DNA of 64,000 nucleotides from Anastrepha obliqua (taxonomy: Eukaryota > Arthropoda > Insecta > Diptera > Tephritidae), in contig NC_072897.1 of the NCBI RefSeq assembly GCF_027943255.1, positions 63,946,406-64,010,405 of the forward strand. The letters are read 5' to 3'. The translations under genes were made by a program, and so were the position numbers. A model generated the notes under the pieces. The model did no database searches, was not told where the DNA came from, and worked only from the letters and a program-made list of their open reading frames with translations. Positions 11,119 to 21,604 of this stretch are shown here, one piece after another. Position 1 is the stretch's first letter. Each line of letters begins with the position of its first letter.

Positions 11119-11527
11119 TGAGCAAAAAGAACCGGGAAGGTGGTGTTGACTGTTTTCTTCGATTGCCAAGGCATAGTCCACCATGAGTACCTTCCATCGG
11201 GCCAGACAGTCAATAAAGAATATTATTTATTCCGTTTTGAAGCCTTTGAGAGATGCTGTATGTTCCAAACGACCGGAAATGTGAGCAAACAATTATTGGA
11301 TTTTGCGAGATGATAACGCGCCATCGCACCGATCAAAAAGATCAAAGAGAATACGACGAAGGAGCTGAAGGCCATGTCGGCCTGCCAGGGGTGTTTGGAG
11401 GACTGGGTTAAACGTTGGCACATGTGTGTTGCTTCAGACGGGTCATATTTTGAAGGAGATAATATAAATTTGCCTGAAATTTAACTCTGTTATGTTTTAT
11501 TTAAACATTCCCGGTACTTTTTGATCA
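11119..11527 (+). pseudogene. Internally deleted mariner relic inside E1
   Basis: The terminal repeats TGAGCAAAAAGAACCGGGAA and TGATCAAAAAGTACCGGGAA (read inward) are bordered by TA on both sides, as for Tc1/mariner. The interior retains the transposase middle (VLTVFFDCQGIVHHEYLPSG), a shifted stretch with ILRDDNAPSHR, and a C-terminal motif near GCFEDWVKRWHMC ending EGDNINL. The N-terminal DNA-binding domain and the region around the last catalytic Asp are deleted. At 409 bp it is a dead derivative, and the same relic lies at 28117-28525, so it was in E before the duplication. Confidence 0.85.
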
Positions 11528-12737
11528 TAGGATACATATATGCGGCTTTGCGGACAGACATGTGTGATTCGCTGGATTTGTTCAAGGAATCTAAGTCACA
11601 TTAACTTGCGACTGTCGAACAGTTAGAAGACATATTTACATACATATAAGGGTGCATACATATGTACATATGGAGCCGCGGCCACTCGACATGACAAAAA
11701 TTCAAGATTTATCAAATATTGGCAAATAATTCCACGCGAAATATTCCAATATTGACTATTTTCGAATGGTCGCGAAAATTGGCATATGGGCGGCTGGGTT
11801 TATGAATGAAATTGAAATATGAGCTCGAACTTATGAATGAACTTTTTGTTTTTGTTCTAAATTGTTCAGCCCCGTCGCTGATAGAATGTATTTTGTTTTT
11901 GTAGTCGCTAGGCTTAGATTTTAGCTTCGGGCGACATGCGCATGTGAGGTATGTGTTTTTGTTGTGTTCTAGAACATTTTAGAATGCGTTGCGCTTGCTG
12001 TTGCTTTTGCGTCTATCAAAGTATTGTGTTTTTGTAAGTACAATATTAGGAATATCGACTGGTGAAAGACAAAAGTACACGGAATCAAGAAGGGAGCGCT
12101 GTGCTCGCGCATATGTAGTGCATGGATGTAGTAACATATGAATACAATTATTTTGTAGGAAGTTTAGAAGGCAAGTAGGTATATATGTATGTACATATAT
12201 ATGCTAGGACATAAAGTGGGTATATATATGTACATACATAGAGTTGTTTTTGCACTTGTTAGAAAGAAACTCGTTCACTAGTGCGTATGTGTATTTGATT
12301 TATTGTACGAATGTGATGTGCTGTGACGTGTGTACATATGTACATAAGTCAAGGTTATTGGGCATACATGCATATGAACATATGTATGAAAGGAAGATGA
12401 TGTTCTTACGCTTGTGCATTATTGTTTTTTATATACAAATGTACATACATACATATGTATGTAAATGCTGTCGAATACATAAACTATAAATTGACATACA
12501 ATATAAAATAAGTGTTGATTTATCTTAAACCGTTTTATTGCAAATACCTGCTATTGACATGTGCATACATATTATGTATATTGTCATATACCATCATTTA
12601 TGTACCTATAGAGTATACGTTCATTTATGAATGTATGTAATGAAAAACTTCATGAATTACTTTCAGAATTTATTAAAACTTATTCGCGTCGGCCGCATAC
12701 ATATCTACGTAGACATCACGAACCTTTTGTTTACAAC

Positions 12738-13100
12738 GAAGGCGTAGAAATAAACGCTCTGCGTATTTATCTTCCCCACGTGACTCGCCATCAATTCTCG
12801 GCGCAAATTTTTTTTTTTTCGTTTTTAAATATTTTTTTTTTAATGTAATCGTAAAAAAATTTGTAATAAATTTTATGTATCCGCTTATCATTTCAAAAGT
12901 AACAAAATGGTAAAAAAATAAGCAGTCGAAGAAATAAACGCACCGCCTATTTTTCCTCGCCACATGTTAGACTCGATATCAATTCCCGGCGCAAACTTTT
13001 TTTTATAATTTTTTTTTTTTTATTGTAATTGAAAAAAAAAATTATGTAATAAATTTTACGTATTCGCTTATTATTTCAAAAATACGAAAATAGTAAAAAT
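12738..13100 (+). repeat. Near-tandem duplication of ~187 bp inside E1
   Basis: Two successive stretches share the order AGAAATAAACGC, CAATTC(T/C)CGGCGCAAA, a long T-run, TGTAATAAATTTTA, CGCTTAT(C/T)ATTTCAAAA. In E2 the first copy is partly removed by a deletion. Confidence 0.65.
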
Positions 13101-13307
13101 TTAATTGGTTTAATGTCGAGGTGAGAAATGTGTTGTGTGTTGAGGTGAAAGATGTGTGGTGTTTCTAATTTTGTGTGGGGAAAAGTCAGTGAGGTGTCTA
13201 TAAATTCGGTGTGCTAAATTTTCTTACTACAAATCTTTCAAATCTCAATTGTACTAAAAAAAGCTCACAATGACATTTGCACCTTCCCATTGCATTAACA
13301 TTCTCTG

Positions 13308-13471
13308 GTCAAACGTATGTAAACATATTTCTAATATACATATGTATGTATGTATGTATGTATGCAAAAATCACATTTCTCTTTCATGCTTATTTCCCGT
13401 CGGCATTTTGCATGCGCAAATGGATTATTTCTTGTGAGATGAATAAATTAATTCTAAGTATTATATATGCA
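13308..13471 (+). repeat. Tandem unit U2, left part
   Basis: This is the array unit resumed after E1. It is interrupted at TGCA (13468-13471) by element B and continues at 26517. Confidence 0.75.
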
Positions 13472-13874
13472 AGTTAATACCCTACTCTGGTAAGTCGCAT
13501 AACGGCAAATATATACAAAAAGTTAGAGTAAGCAATACTTCTTAAAGCTAGCATAAGCACAAATTTATAAACATAAACAATTATTTGTCAAGTACTTTTT
13601 AAAGCTAGCATAAGCACAAATCTATAAACATAAACAATTATTTGTCAAGTACTTTTAAAGCTAGCATAAGCACAAATTAGAGGTTGATGAAATAAGCTCA
13701 TCCAGTAGTGAAAGATTTATTGTAAACACAAACAATTATTTGTTAAGTATAGAGTAAGCAAAAATTTGGTATAAAAGAAATAACGTAAGAATAAAAGAAT
13801 CACTTCAAGTTTGACTTTGGAAGCAATCGTGTTGTTTTATTTTTTTAACGCTCACCTGCGTTATAACTTTAATT
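13472..13874 (+). repeat. 5' LTR of element B
   Basis: This 403-bp LTR contains two full and one partial copy of a 56-57-bp repeat starting GCTAGCATAAGCACAAAT (13544-13677), probably in U3 and possibly enhancer-like. AATAAA signals lie near 13792. Its last T overlaps the primer site. Confidence 0.9.
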
Positions 13875-13891
13875 GGCGATCCTGCCAGGAG
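13874..13891 (+). promoter_or_regulatory. Primer-binding site of B (tRNA-Arg ACG type)
   Basis: TGGCGATCCTGCCAGGAG is complementary to the 3' end (with CCA) of fly tRNA-Arg(ACG) over all 18 bases as I recall that tRNA. The first base is shared with the LTR end. Confidence 0.8.
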
Positions 13892-14067
13892 CATCAACCG
13901 TAAGCAAATACCTCGTGCGAGAGGGCATACGGTCGGTGATAATAAAATAAGTACCCCACGAATCGGGCGAAAAAACAAATAACACAATATATTTTGAAAA
14001 AAAGTACCCCATGAATTGGGCGAAAAAAATAAAAATTTTCGAGAAATTTTTTTTAAAAACAAAGTGG

Positions 14068-14361
14068 AAGCAGTAGAAAATTCTCGCTGGACCACAAAGC
14101 AGAAGAAAATTCTCGCAGGACCACAAAGCAGTAGAAAAATCTCGCAGGACCACAAAGCAGAAGAAAATTCTCGCAGGACCACAAAGCAGTAGAAAAATCT
14201 CGCAGGACCACAAAGCAGAAGAAAATTCTCGCAGGACCACAAAGCAGTAGAAAAATCTCACAGGACCACAAAGCAGAAGAAAATTCTCGCAGGACCAAAA
14301 AGCAGTAGAAAAATCTCGCAGGACCACAAAGCAGTAGAAAATTCTCACAGGACTACAAAGC
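14068..14361 (+). repeat. 29-bp tandem repeats in the leader of B
   Basis: About ten copies of a 29-bp unit with the core TCTCGCAGGACCACAAAGCA, alternating between AGTAG and AGAAG variants. The repeat opens long antisense frames, which I regard as artefacts of periodicity. Element C has an unrelated repeat in the same position. Confidence 0.9.
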
Positions 14362-14468
14362 AGTAAGAAAGGAAACGGCAGTGAAATAGCTGTGAAAGAA
14401 ACAGAAAGCAACAATCAAAGAATCTAAGTACCAGCAAAGGACGACACCAGAATCAGGAGTATATTAAT

Positions 14469-14474
14469 GTAAGT
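14469..14474 (+). promoter_or_regulatory. Candidate 5' splice site in leader of B
   Basis: GTAAGT is a consensus donor, lying upstream of the small ORF and gag. It could pair with the acceptor ending at 19316 before env. Inferred from sequence only. Confidence 0.4.
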
Positions 14475-14519
14475 TAATTTATCATAATAATAAGAAAAAA
14501 ACCCGTAGAAGTAAGGTAA

Positions 14520-14642
14520 ATGGGAAATAGTTCAAGTACCCCTAAATACGTGCGTCTGTATTATTGCAGTTACTGTGGCAATAATCACAAAGAGTCTAAG
14601 TGCCCACATTTAAATAAGAAGATAGTGAAAAAGTGTAATTGA
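14520..14642 (+). CDS. Small ORF upstream of gag: myristoylation signal plus zinc knuckle
   Basis: The 40-codon ORF begins MGNSSST, a strong N-myristoylation match (Gly2, Ser6). It contains a knuckle-like motif CSYCGNNHKESKC (C-x2-C-x3-H-x4-C) at residues 16-28, then a basic tail. The Gag encoded 100 bases downstream has no zinc knuckle, so this peptide could supply a membrane-anchored RNA-binding function in trans. Chance is hard to exclude for so short an ORF, but both motifs being intact in an element whose pol is riddled with stops argues for a real gene. I know of no named family for it. Confidence 0.5.
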   Translation: MGNSSSTPKYVRLYYCSYCGNNHKESKCPHLNKKIVKKCN

Positions 14643-14741
14643 GTGAAAGATTTATCAAGAGAATAAGTGCAAAAGGTGAGGAAAGGATCTTGAAAAAATT
14701 TTTTTTATACACTGGACGATATAATAGTTAGATTTGCAAGA

Positions 14742-15860
14742 ATGGCAGTGAATAATTTATCTGCGGAAGATATAGCTAGATTACTAGCTACGCACACCGC
14801 AAACTTACGTATTGAAATAGGTCAATTGAATAACCAAATTAGGACTCTGACCACAGCTTCTCAGGTAACTGAGTATCGGACTCAGACTATTGACGATGCA
14901 TTAATGTGTAATGAAAGCTTGGATATAATTCGATCTTTGCCCGTGTTTTCAGGTAAATCATATGTTAGTTGGAGAGAGGCTGCAAAAAATTCTATGAGTT
15001 TGTATATTGAAGGTAGCAGAAGATACTTTGGCGCACTAACTATATTAAGAAATAAAATTGTAGGAGATGCAAACGATATTTTGACTAATCATGGGGCTGT
15101 ATTGAATTTAGAGGCCATATTTGCTAGATTGGACTTTGCATGTGCTGACAGACGACCAATTCATGTAATTGATCAAGAGATGAGTATTTTAAGACAAGGA
15201 TCAAAATCCCTAATAGATTATTATAATGAAGTAAACCGTAAATTAACTTTACTAATTAATAAGACCATAATGACGCATGGTACTAATTCAGAAATAACAA
15301 ACCAACTTAATATTAAGAATCGTGAAACTGCTTTGAGGACATTTATTACCGGTTTACGTCCTCCACTTAACCAGATACTTTTCACATTGGCTCCAGTCGA
15401 TTTACCAAACGCTTTGGCTAAGGCTCAGGAGCTTCAATCAAACCAAATGCGATCAGAATTTGCATTGCACTTTTCTAGAGCTCGAAACCAGGGAAATAAT
15501 GTTAATGGAAATTATCAAAATAATTTTAGAGGTGATCAAAAAATGGTGTTCCAAAATAATTTGAGATATCCACAAGTAAGACAGAATACAAATGTAAATT
15601 TCCCAAAGCCAGAACCCATGGATACTTCATCTTGTAATGCTCCTGTGGTGCAACGAGGGATGTTTGCAAGATCACAACAGGGTAATGCTTTCTCTGGAAA
15701 TAGGTTTAATCCACCGATAAAAAGAAATGATAATACAAACTTTAGTGGTCAACCACCTGCAAAGGCTCAGAGAATCAATAATATTAGTGAAAATCATTTT
15801 TTAGGTCAAACTTCCACCTGCCCTACATACTCCGGACAGATTTGCAAACCGGAAAAGTAA
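14742..15860 (+). CDS. gag: gag of element B
   Basis: This is a 372-codon open frame. Residues about 60-240 form the conserved gypsy-group Gag core (SLPVFSGKSYVSWREAAKNS, then FGALTILRNKIVGDA, then LRTFITGLRPPL), alignable with gag of C and D. The C-terminal 130 residues are Asn/Gln/Arg rich with PEPMDTS and no CCHC knuckle. The C-terminus overlaps pol, and the slippery heptamer at 15797-15803 lies 20 codons before the stop. No nonsense or frameshift is seen. Confidence 0.88.
   Translation: MAVNNLSAEDIARLLATHTANLRIEIGQLNNQIRTLTTASQVTEYRTQTIDDALMCNESLDIIRSLPVFSGKSYVSWREAAKNSMSLYIEGSRRYFGALTILRNKIVGDANDILTNHGAVLNLEAIFARLDFACADRRPIHVIDQEMSILRQGSKSLIDYYNEVNRKLTLLINKTIMTHGTNSEITNQLNIKNRETALRTFITGLRPPLNQILFTLAPVDLPNALAKAQELQSNQMRSEFALHFSRARNQGNNVNGNYQNNFRGDQKMVFQNNLRYPQVRQNTNVNFPKPEPMDTSSCNAPVVQRGMFARSQQGNAFSGNRFNPPIKRNDNTNFSGQPPAKAQRINNISENHFLGQTSTCPTYSGQICKPEK
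15797..15803 (+). promoter_or_regulatory. -1 frameshift heptamer T TTT TTA, gag-pol of B
   Basis: The heptamer is in register with the gag frame (codons TTT TTA, His-Phe-Leu-Gly context). A one-base backward slip enters the pol frame, which is open through to the protease. The same heptamer in the same context is found in C and D. Confidence 0.8.
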
Positions 15861-18800
15861 TGAGGATACTAATAGATACCGGTGCTACTAGTTGTTATAT
15901 TAGAAAGGGAGTGTATGACAATGGACAGGAATTAGCAATTAAGAAGAGGGTAAGGACTATTCATGGTTCGACCGTCATTGATTTGTTTCATAACGTACAT
16001 CTATTGGGATGTATGGAAAGATTTTATGAAATAGATAATTTAGAAAGTGATTTCTTGATAGGAGTTAATTTCTTAAAGAAGATTAGAGCTAAGATTGATA
16101 TGGAAAAGGAGTTAATTAATTATGGGAACGAATATTCAGAAAAATTCCGGTTTTTAAGTAACAATGAGGATAGTAGTATAGGAAAATCAGGAACAAAAGT
16201 AAAATCTTTGGGACACAGAAGTCCTAAAGCGCCCGCCGAAGGTAATACCGGCAATATAAAAGAAAAAAATGAAAATTCAAAGGAGGAATGCTTTGGAAAT
16301 ACAAAAGTAAAATCTTTGGGACACAGAAGTCCTAAAGCGCACGCCGAAGGTAATACCGGCAATATAAAAGAAAAAAATGAAAATTCAAAGAAGGAATGCT
16401 TTGGAAATACAAAAGTTATCATGGGACAAAATTGTCTTATGACGCCAGTTGATGAGTCATACTAGCATAAAACAAATAAAGAATTAACTTTGGAGGAAGA
16501 AACCTCTAAAGCGCCCGCTGAAGATCATTCCAGCAATATGTTAAATAATTTTGAAGTTGAAAATTTGGAAATGAGGAATCAATTTTCTAAGAAATAAAAA
16601 AAAAAATATTGGTGAAAGTGAAGGTTTTAATATTCTTCTATTGAGAGAGGATATTATTAGAATTATAAAGGAAACACATAAGAACATTGACATGGATTTG
16701 CCTTTCAGGACAGACATAAAAGCGGAAATTAGAACTGAGGATGACAAACCCTTATGGTCGAAGCAGTATCCGTATCCTGTGTCTGTAAATGATTTTGTTA
16801 ATGAGGAAATTGGAAATTTACTAAGAAAGGGTATAATAAGGAATAGCAAAAGTCCTTATAATTCTCCTGTTTGGGTTGTTCCGAAAAAGGGAATGAACGA
16901 GGATGGAAGTCCTAAACTAAGGTTGGTCATAGATTTTAAAAAATTAAATGGAAAAACAATATCAGATAGATACCCCATACCTAATCCTGAGGTGATACTT
17001 TCGAATTTGGGGGAATCCAAATATTTTTCAACAATTGATTTAGAGTCAGGATTTCATCAGATTTTAATGCAGGAAGGTGATATTGAAAAAACGGCTTTCT
17101 CAGTTAATAACGGGAAATATGAGTACTTACGGATGCCATTTGGGCTAAGGAATGCCCCAAGTATATTTCAGAGAGCAATGAATGATATTTTACGTGAATA
17201 TATCGGTAAATTTTGCCAAGTGTATATTGATGATATTATAATATTTTCGAAGACATTGACAGAACATATTCAGCAGTTAAAACAAATAGTTGAAAGATTA
17301 AGGGAAGCTCATATGAAAATATCTCTTGAAAAATCAAGGTTTATAGAAACAGAAGTTGAATTTCTGGGATACGTAGTATCTCATAAGGTTATTAAAACAG
17401 ACCCAAAAAAAGTGGAAGCGATAAAAAATTATCCTATACCTAAAACTTTACGATAATTAAGGGGTTTTTTGGGATTAACAGGATATTACAGAAAATTTAT
17501 TCAAGATTACGCTACAATAGCTAAGCCGCTGACAAAGCACTTAAAAGGAAAAAATGGAGGAGTATCGCAGCATGTATCAAAAAAGACAAGGATTGATCTT
17601 GACCAAGAAGGTATAGCCGCTTGTGAAAGGTTAAAGGATGTATTATGCCAATGCATTGAATTAACGCAACCTGATTTTAATGAAAAATTAATTTTAAATA
17701 CCGACGCTTCAAATGTAGCTGTGGGGGCTGTATTATCACAACGAGGAAAACCCATAACATTTATTTCAAAGACTTTGAATTCAACCGAGCAGAATTATGC
17801 AACTAACGAAAAGGAGCTTTATGCTATTGTTTGGGCATTGAAAACATTGCGACATTACCTTTATGCTGTAAAAGATTTAGAAATTTATACGGACCACCAA
17901 CCGCTATCGTTTGCGATATCTGGAAGAAACCCTAATGTTAAAATGAAAAGATGGAGGGCATTTATTGAAGAATTTTCGCCAAGGATAATCTATAAACCCG
18001 AAGCAACAAATGTTGTAGCAGATGCACTATCGAGACAGCAGTTAAATAATTTAACAGAATCGAATAATGGAATTTCAGAATCTGATGATTCATTTGCGAA
18101 TACACAGCATTCAGCTGAGAGTAGTGATGAAATTTTAATTAGGGAAACTAACAAGCCATTGAATCACTTTAAACAGCAAATATTAATAAATCAAGGTGCA
18201 AAAATTACTACCCAAGAAAGAGTTTTAATCTTCGGTAACACTAGATTTTTATTATAATAGAATATGATAAACTAGAAAATATAAAATCTGTTCTTTCTGA
18301 ACAATTAAATCCAAAATTGGTTACAGGAATATTTTGTACTCCGGAAGTGGCATATGAAACAAAAACCGTATTGATGGATACTTTTCCGGTAACGAAATTT
18401 TTACGTGTGAAGTGTTTTCCAATTGATGTCACGAATGGAGAGGACCAGGGTAATATTATAGAGCAAACACATGGTAGAGCACATAGAAATTATAGAGAAA
18501 ATTTGGCACAGATCAGGGATCAATACTATTGGCCCCAAATGGTGAAGCAATTCAAGCAATATGTTAGAAATTGTCAGGTATGTAATAATAATAAATACGA
18601 TAGACAACCCAAAAAGGTACCAATTGGAAGGGCACCAATTCCAGAGAAAGAAGGTGAACAAGTTCATATTGACATTTTTTACGCTCAAAAACTGAAATTT
18701 TTAACTTTGATTGACTCTTATTCTAAGTTCTTGATAGTTAAGCATATTGAAGATAAGACAAATTTAATCGAAAAGATTTTGGAAGCTTTACAGGTATTTC

Positions 18801-19307
18801 CGGAAGTAAAGAGAATTACAGTGGACAATGAACCAATTTTTGCATCGGCTCAATTTAGATCATTTGCTAATAGATGTAATATTGAAATATATTATTGCGA
18901 TCCAAGACATTCAGTAACTAATGGTCAGGTAGATAGAGTGCATTCTACTCTCATTGAAATAGGAAGATGTTTAAAGGAGGAATTGAATTTATAAGTGATT
19001 TAGAATACATTATTAGAGCAGCTCAGCAATACAATAAAACTATTCATTCGGCAATTAAAGAAAAACCGTATGAGGTGTTTTACAATAAAAAACCACATCG
19101 GCACAGGAAGTTATGTTGAAGGTACATAATAAAAGACGAAAAGAAAAAAATTATACTCCATGTCAGACAGTATATGAGAAAGTTATAGGTGAAAGGAATA
19201 AATTAAAACCGAAATATAGGAGACAAAAAGTAAAAGAAGATAGGGGAAATAAAATAATAATTCAGAAACGTGACAGAATAATTCACAAGGATAATATTAA
19301 ATCTTAA
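15803..19307 (+). pseudogene. pol: pol of element B: PR-RT-RNaseH-IN, multiply broken
   Basis: The order is protease (ILIDTGATSCY near 15870), a linker with a 108-bp duplication, reverse transcriptase (YIDDIIIFS near 17230), RNase H (LNTDASNVAVGAVLSQ near 17695, TDHQPLS near 17890) and integrase (H-x3-H...C-x2-C near 18470-18590, then D and D residues). Breaks: TAG at 16463, stop and shift near the A-run at 16597-16610, TAA at 17454 (probably CAA to TAA), stop and shift at about 18250, TAA at about 18992, shift near 19105. In integrase the expected catalytic Glu is Asp (NGQVDRVHST). The copy cannot be functional. Confidence 0.92.
16195..16410 (+). repeat. 108-bp (36-codon) tandem duplication in protease-RT linker of B
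   Basis: Two in-frame copies of a segment encoding KSLGHRSPKA...EGNTGNIKEKNENSK lie back to back, and a weaker third (KAPAEDHSSN) follows at about 16505-16540. It lengthens the charged linker after protease without breaking frame. Confidence 0.9.
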
Positions 19308-19309
19308 TA

Positions 19310-19316
19310 TTTACAG
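19310..19316 (+). promoter_or_regulatory. Candidate 3' splice site for env of B
   Basis: TTTACAG immediately precedes the start of the env-like frame (ATG at 19318), as expected for the spliced env message of errantiviruses. Confidence 0.45.
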
Positions 19317-19317
19317 A

Positions 19318-19507
19318 ATGATGAGTAAGCGTAGAAATAGTTATATCATTAATGAATTACAGAATTTAATACAAACTATAACTTTGGCAAAGGTAGGAAT
19401 TTTGAATCCAGCTATTCTGCACATTGATGAGATAAGAAATATAACACGACATGAACACGGACGAATAACGATTACAGATTTAATAGATGATTCACAGTTT
19501 AAAGTAA
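19318..19507 (+). pseudogene. env: env of B, 5' fragment
   Basis: This short piece aligns with the middle of the env of D, the region that in D lies about 150 residues after the furin-like site (KVGILNPAIL corresponds to KAGIINSFIL). The signal peptide, SU part, cleavage site and fusion segment are absent, so an internal deletion of at least several hundred bases preceded the Helitron insertion that ends this fragment. Confidence 0.7.
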
Positions 19508-20404
19508 TCACTACATATTATAAGACAAAGTCGCTTTTTCTGTCCCTATGTCCCCTTATACGCTTAAATCTTTAAAACTACGCAACGGATTTTGGTGCGG
19601 TTTTTTTTTAAAGATAGATTGATTGAAGAGGAAGGTTTGTATATATATAATGTGAAGAAATATATAAAGGGGGCGTGGCAATCGGTCAAAATGTGGCAAA
19701 AAAACATAATTTTTTTGTTTTCACGGCCATAAATCATAAACGAATCAATCAATTAAAATGAAACTTTCTTGAAGTTTAACTTTGAAATATTTACTTTCGT
19801 TCTGCATCAAAAAAAATCATTGATTTATTTGTTATTTAACCAAAATTGTTTAAACAAAAGCAGCTCTTTTTCCAAAAAAAAGCTGTTTGTGTGTTTGTTC
19901 GCTGTCAACCGAATGAAGCAACAGGCGTTAAGCGATAATCTCACCACACCTCATTAATGTTGAATTACATCGTATGGTGACGTATGTATGTATGTATTTA
20001 CGAATTGCTCGCATTATTTCATTTCGGACGTATGTACATATGTATCAATGTATGTACTGAATTCCATGTAATTATATGTACATACAATTTTACAGCGAAA
20101 TAAAACGCTATTTTCACGTTCTATATTAGTAAATCGCACATAATTAAAATACAGTTTTTGAATAGTTTTTATTGATTCGGAGCGCGTTTAGTTTGCTATC
20201 GATTCCATACAATAACATTTTTTGTCATTTACTTTTTACGACAACTAATAGCTTATTTTCGAAGCGATTTCAACAAATAGGTACAACATTAATCCTTATC
20301 CAATTAAATACCTTAAATACATTGTTGTTTTCATATAGATCTATGTATATGGCTCTTTACAGCATATAATTAAAAACAATATTTTTCAAGATATTACATC
20401 AGTA

Positions 20405-21588
20405 ATTAGTAATTGAGATCTACCGGAAAAATTGCGTTAGCTGTTGCGTCATCCGGCATTGCCGCTACTCTTTTGGAAAGAGTCGTTTGGAAAGAGGCCG
20501 AACCACACACTCTACAATCAAGCACCCGCTGAAAATCGCCACCGATGATGATAACAGCGTCTGTAGTGTTTCTAGACAGAGCAATACAGGAAAATTGATG
20601 CGTGACTGCTCATTAATAGTCTGGGACGAAGCTACCATGTCAAACAAGACGTCTGTGGAAGCACTGGATAGGACAATGCGCGATTTGCGCAACAAAAATG
20701 CACCTATGGGTTGATGTACAATTCTGTTCTCAGGAGATTTCCGTCAAATCCTACCAGTTGTGACTCGAGGAACACGTGCTGACGAAATAAATGCTTCGCT
20801 AAAAAGATCCCACCTTTAGTCGTATGTCAATAAATTAGAGCTTAAAACTAATATGAGGATTTCGTCATCTTCACGTGAGAACAGGCTATTTCCAGAGATG
20901 CTGCTAAAAGTTGGCAATGGAGAATTAACACAAAGTGAGGGAAGGATTAACCCAGAAAACCTTTGTGTTTTGATAGACAACATCCAAGAGTTAGTCAACA
21001 ATGTCTATCCAGACATTGATAACATAAGTTATAAGATAATATCTTGGTTTAAAGAAAGAGCTATTCTGTCACCAACTAACGAACAAGTAGATAAAGTAAA
21101 TAACTTGATTATTTCAAATATTGATGCGCCGACGAAAATATACTACTCGGTCGATACTGTTCTCGATTTGGAAGAAGCTGTTCAATTTCCTACAGAATTT
21201 CTAAATTCTTTGAACCCGTCTGGACTCCCTCCTCACAAAATGGAGCTGAAAATAGGTTGTCCTATTATTTTATTAAGAAACCTAAGTCCACCTAAACTTT
21301 GCAATGGCACGCGGAGAAGATGTATTGATTCCCCGAATCCCTCTGATACCATCGGATCTACCATTCCAATTTAAACGCTTACAATTTCGGGTAAAGACAT
21401 CTTTTGCAATGACCATTAATAAATCTCAGGGTCAAACCTTCAACGTTGCAGGCTTAGATTTGAGTGTTGACTGTTTTTCACATGGCCAACTCTATGTCGC
21501 TCTTTCAAGAGTAACCTCTAGAGAAAATATGTTTGTATTGTCTAATGACAAGAAGGCTATGAACGTTGTATATAAAGACATTCTGTAA
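20405..21588 (+). pseudogene. Pif1-family Helitron helicase, 3' half, broken
   Basis: The visible part begins after Walker A with IALAVASSGIAATLLE. It continues through Walker B (IVWDEATM near 20620) and motif III (LFSGDFRQILPVV near 20735). The C-terminal motifs are TINKSQGQTF and GQLYVALSRV near 21415-21510. Defects are a missing N-terminus with Walker A, a short duplication/shift near 20480, TGA at 20713, TAG at 20818, and a small deletion/shift near 21300. Family knowledge: this helicase unwinds DNA during rolling-circle transposition. The copy is dead. Confidence 0.88.
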
Positions 21589-21604
21589 TATAGTAATTGT
21601 TATA

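Larger units (their letters stand above)
9860..13307 (+). mobile_element. Family E TIR element, copy 1 (3,448 bp)
   Basis: The ends are inverted repeats of about 32 bp (outer 20: CAGAGAATGTTAATGCAATG) with two mismatches. They are flanked by a 7-bp duplication GTCAAAC at 9853-9859 and 13308-13314; two uninterrupted units at about 38632 and 46250 show the unoccupied site. The interior has no recognisable transposase of its own. It holds a dead mariner (11119-11527), tRNA T-arm-like motifs near 10210 and 10710, and a near-tandem duplication at 12738-13100. The CAGAG terminus resembles hAT ends, but the 7-bp duplication is one short of that family's usual 8. It is probably non-autonomous. Confidence 0.7.

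Noticed and set aside
10959..11423. Minus-strand frames identical at 27957-28421
   Set aside because: They are antisense to the mariner relic, whose + strand motifs are unmistakable.
13472..13500. Bacterial-type promoters, ribosome-binding sites and operons
   Set aside because: Not applicable: all gene families and the intron and splice signals indicate an insect nuclear genome.
13544..13677. Regularly spaced repeats resembling a CRISPR array
   Set aside because: Only 2-3 adjacent copies without unique spacers, inside an LTR of a eukaryotic element.
13805..14414. Long minus-strand frames encoding repetitive Leu/Cys/Phe-rich proteins
   Set aside because: They are created by the 29-bp leader repeat being free of stops in three minus frames; no domain, and antisense to the element.
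14314..14414. Possible tRNA or snRNA genes in GC-richer leader segments
   Set aside because: No cloverleaf or Sm-site arrangement could be found by eye.
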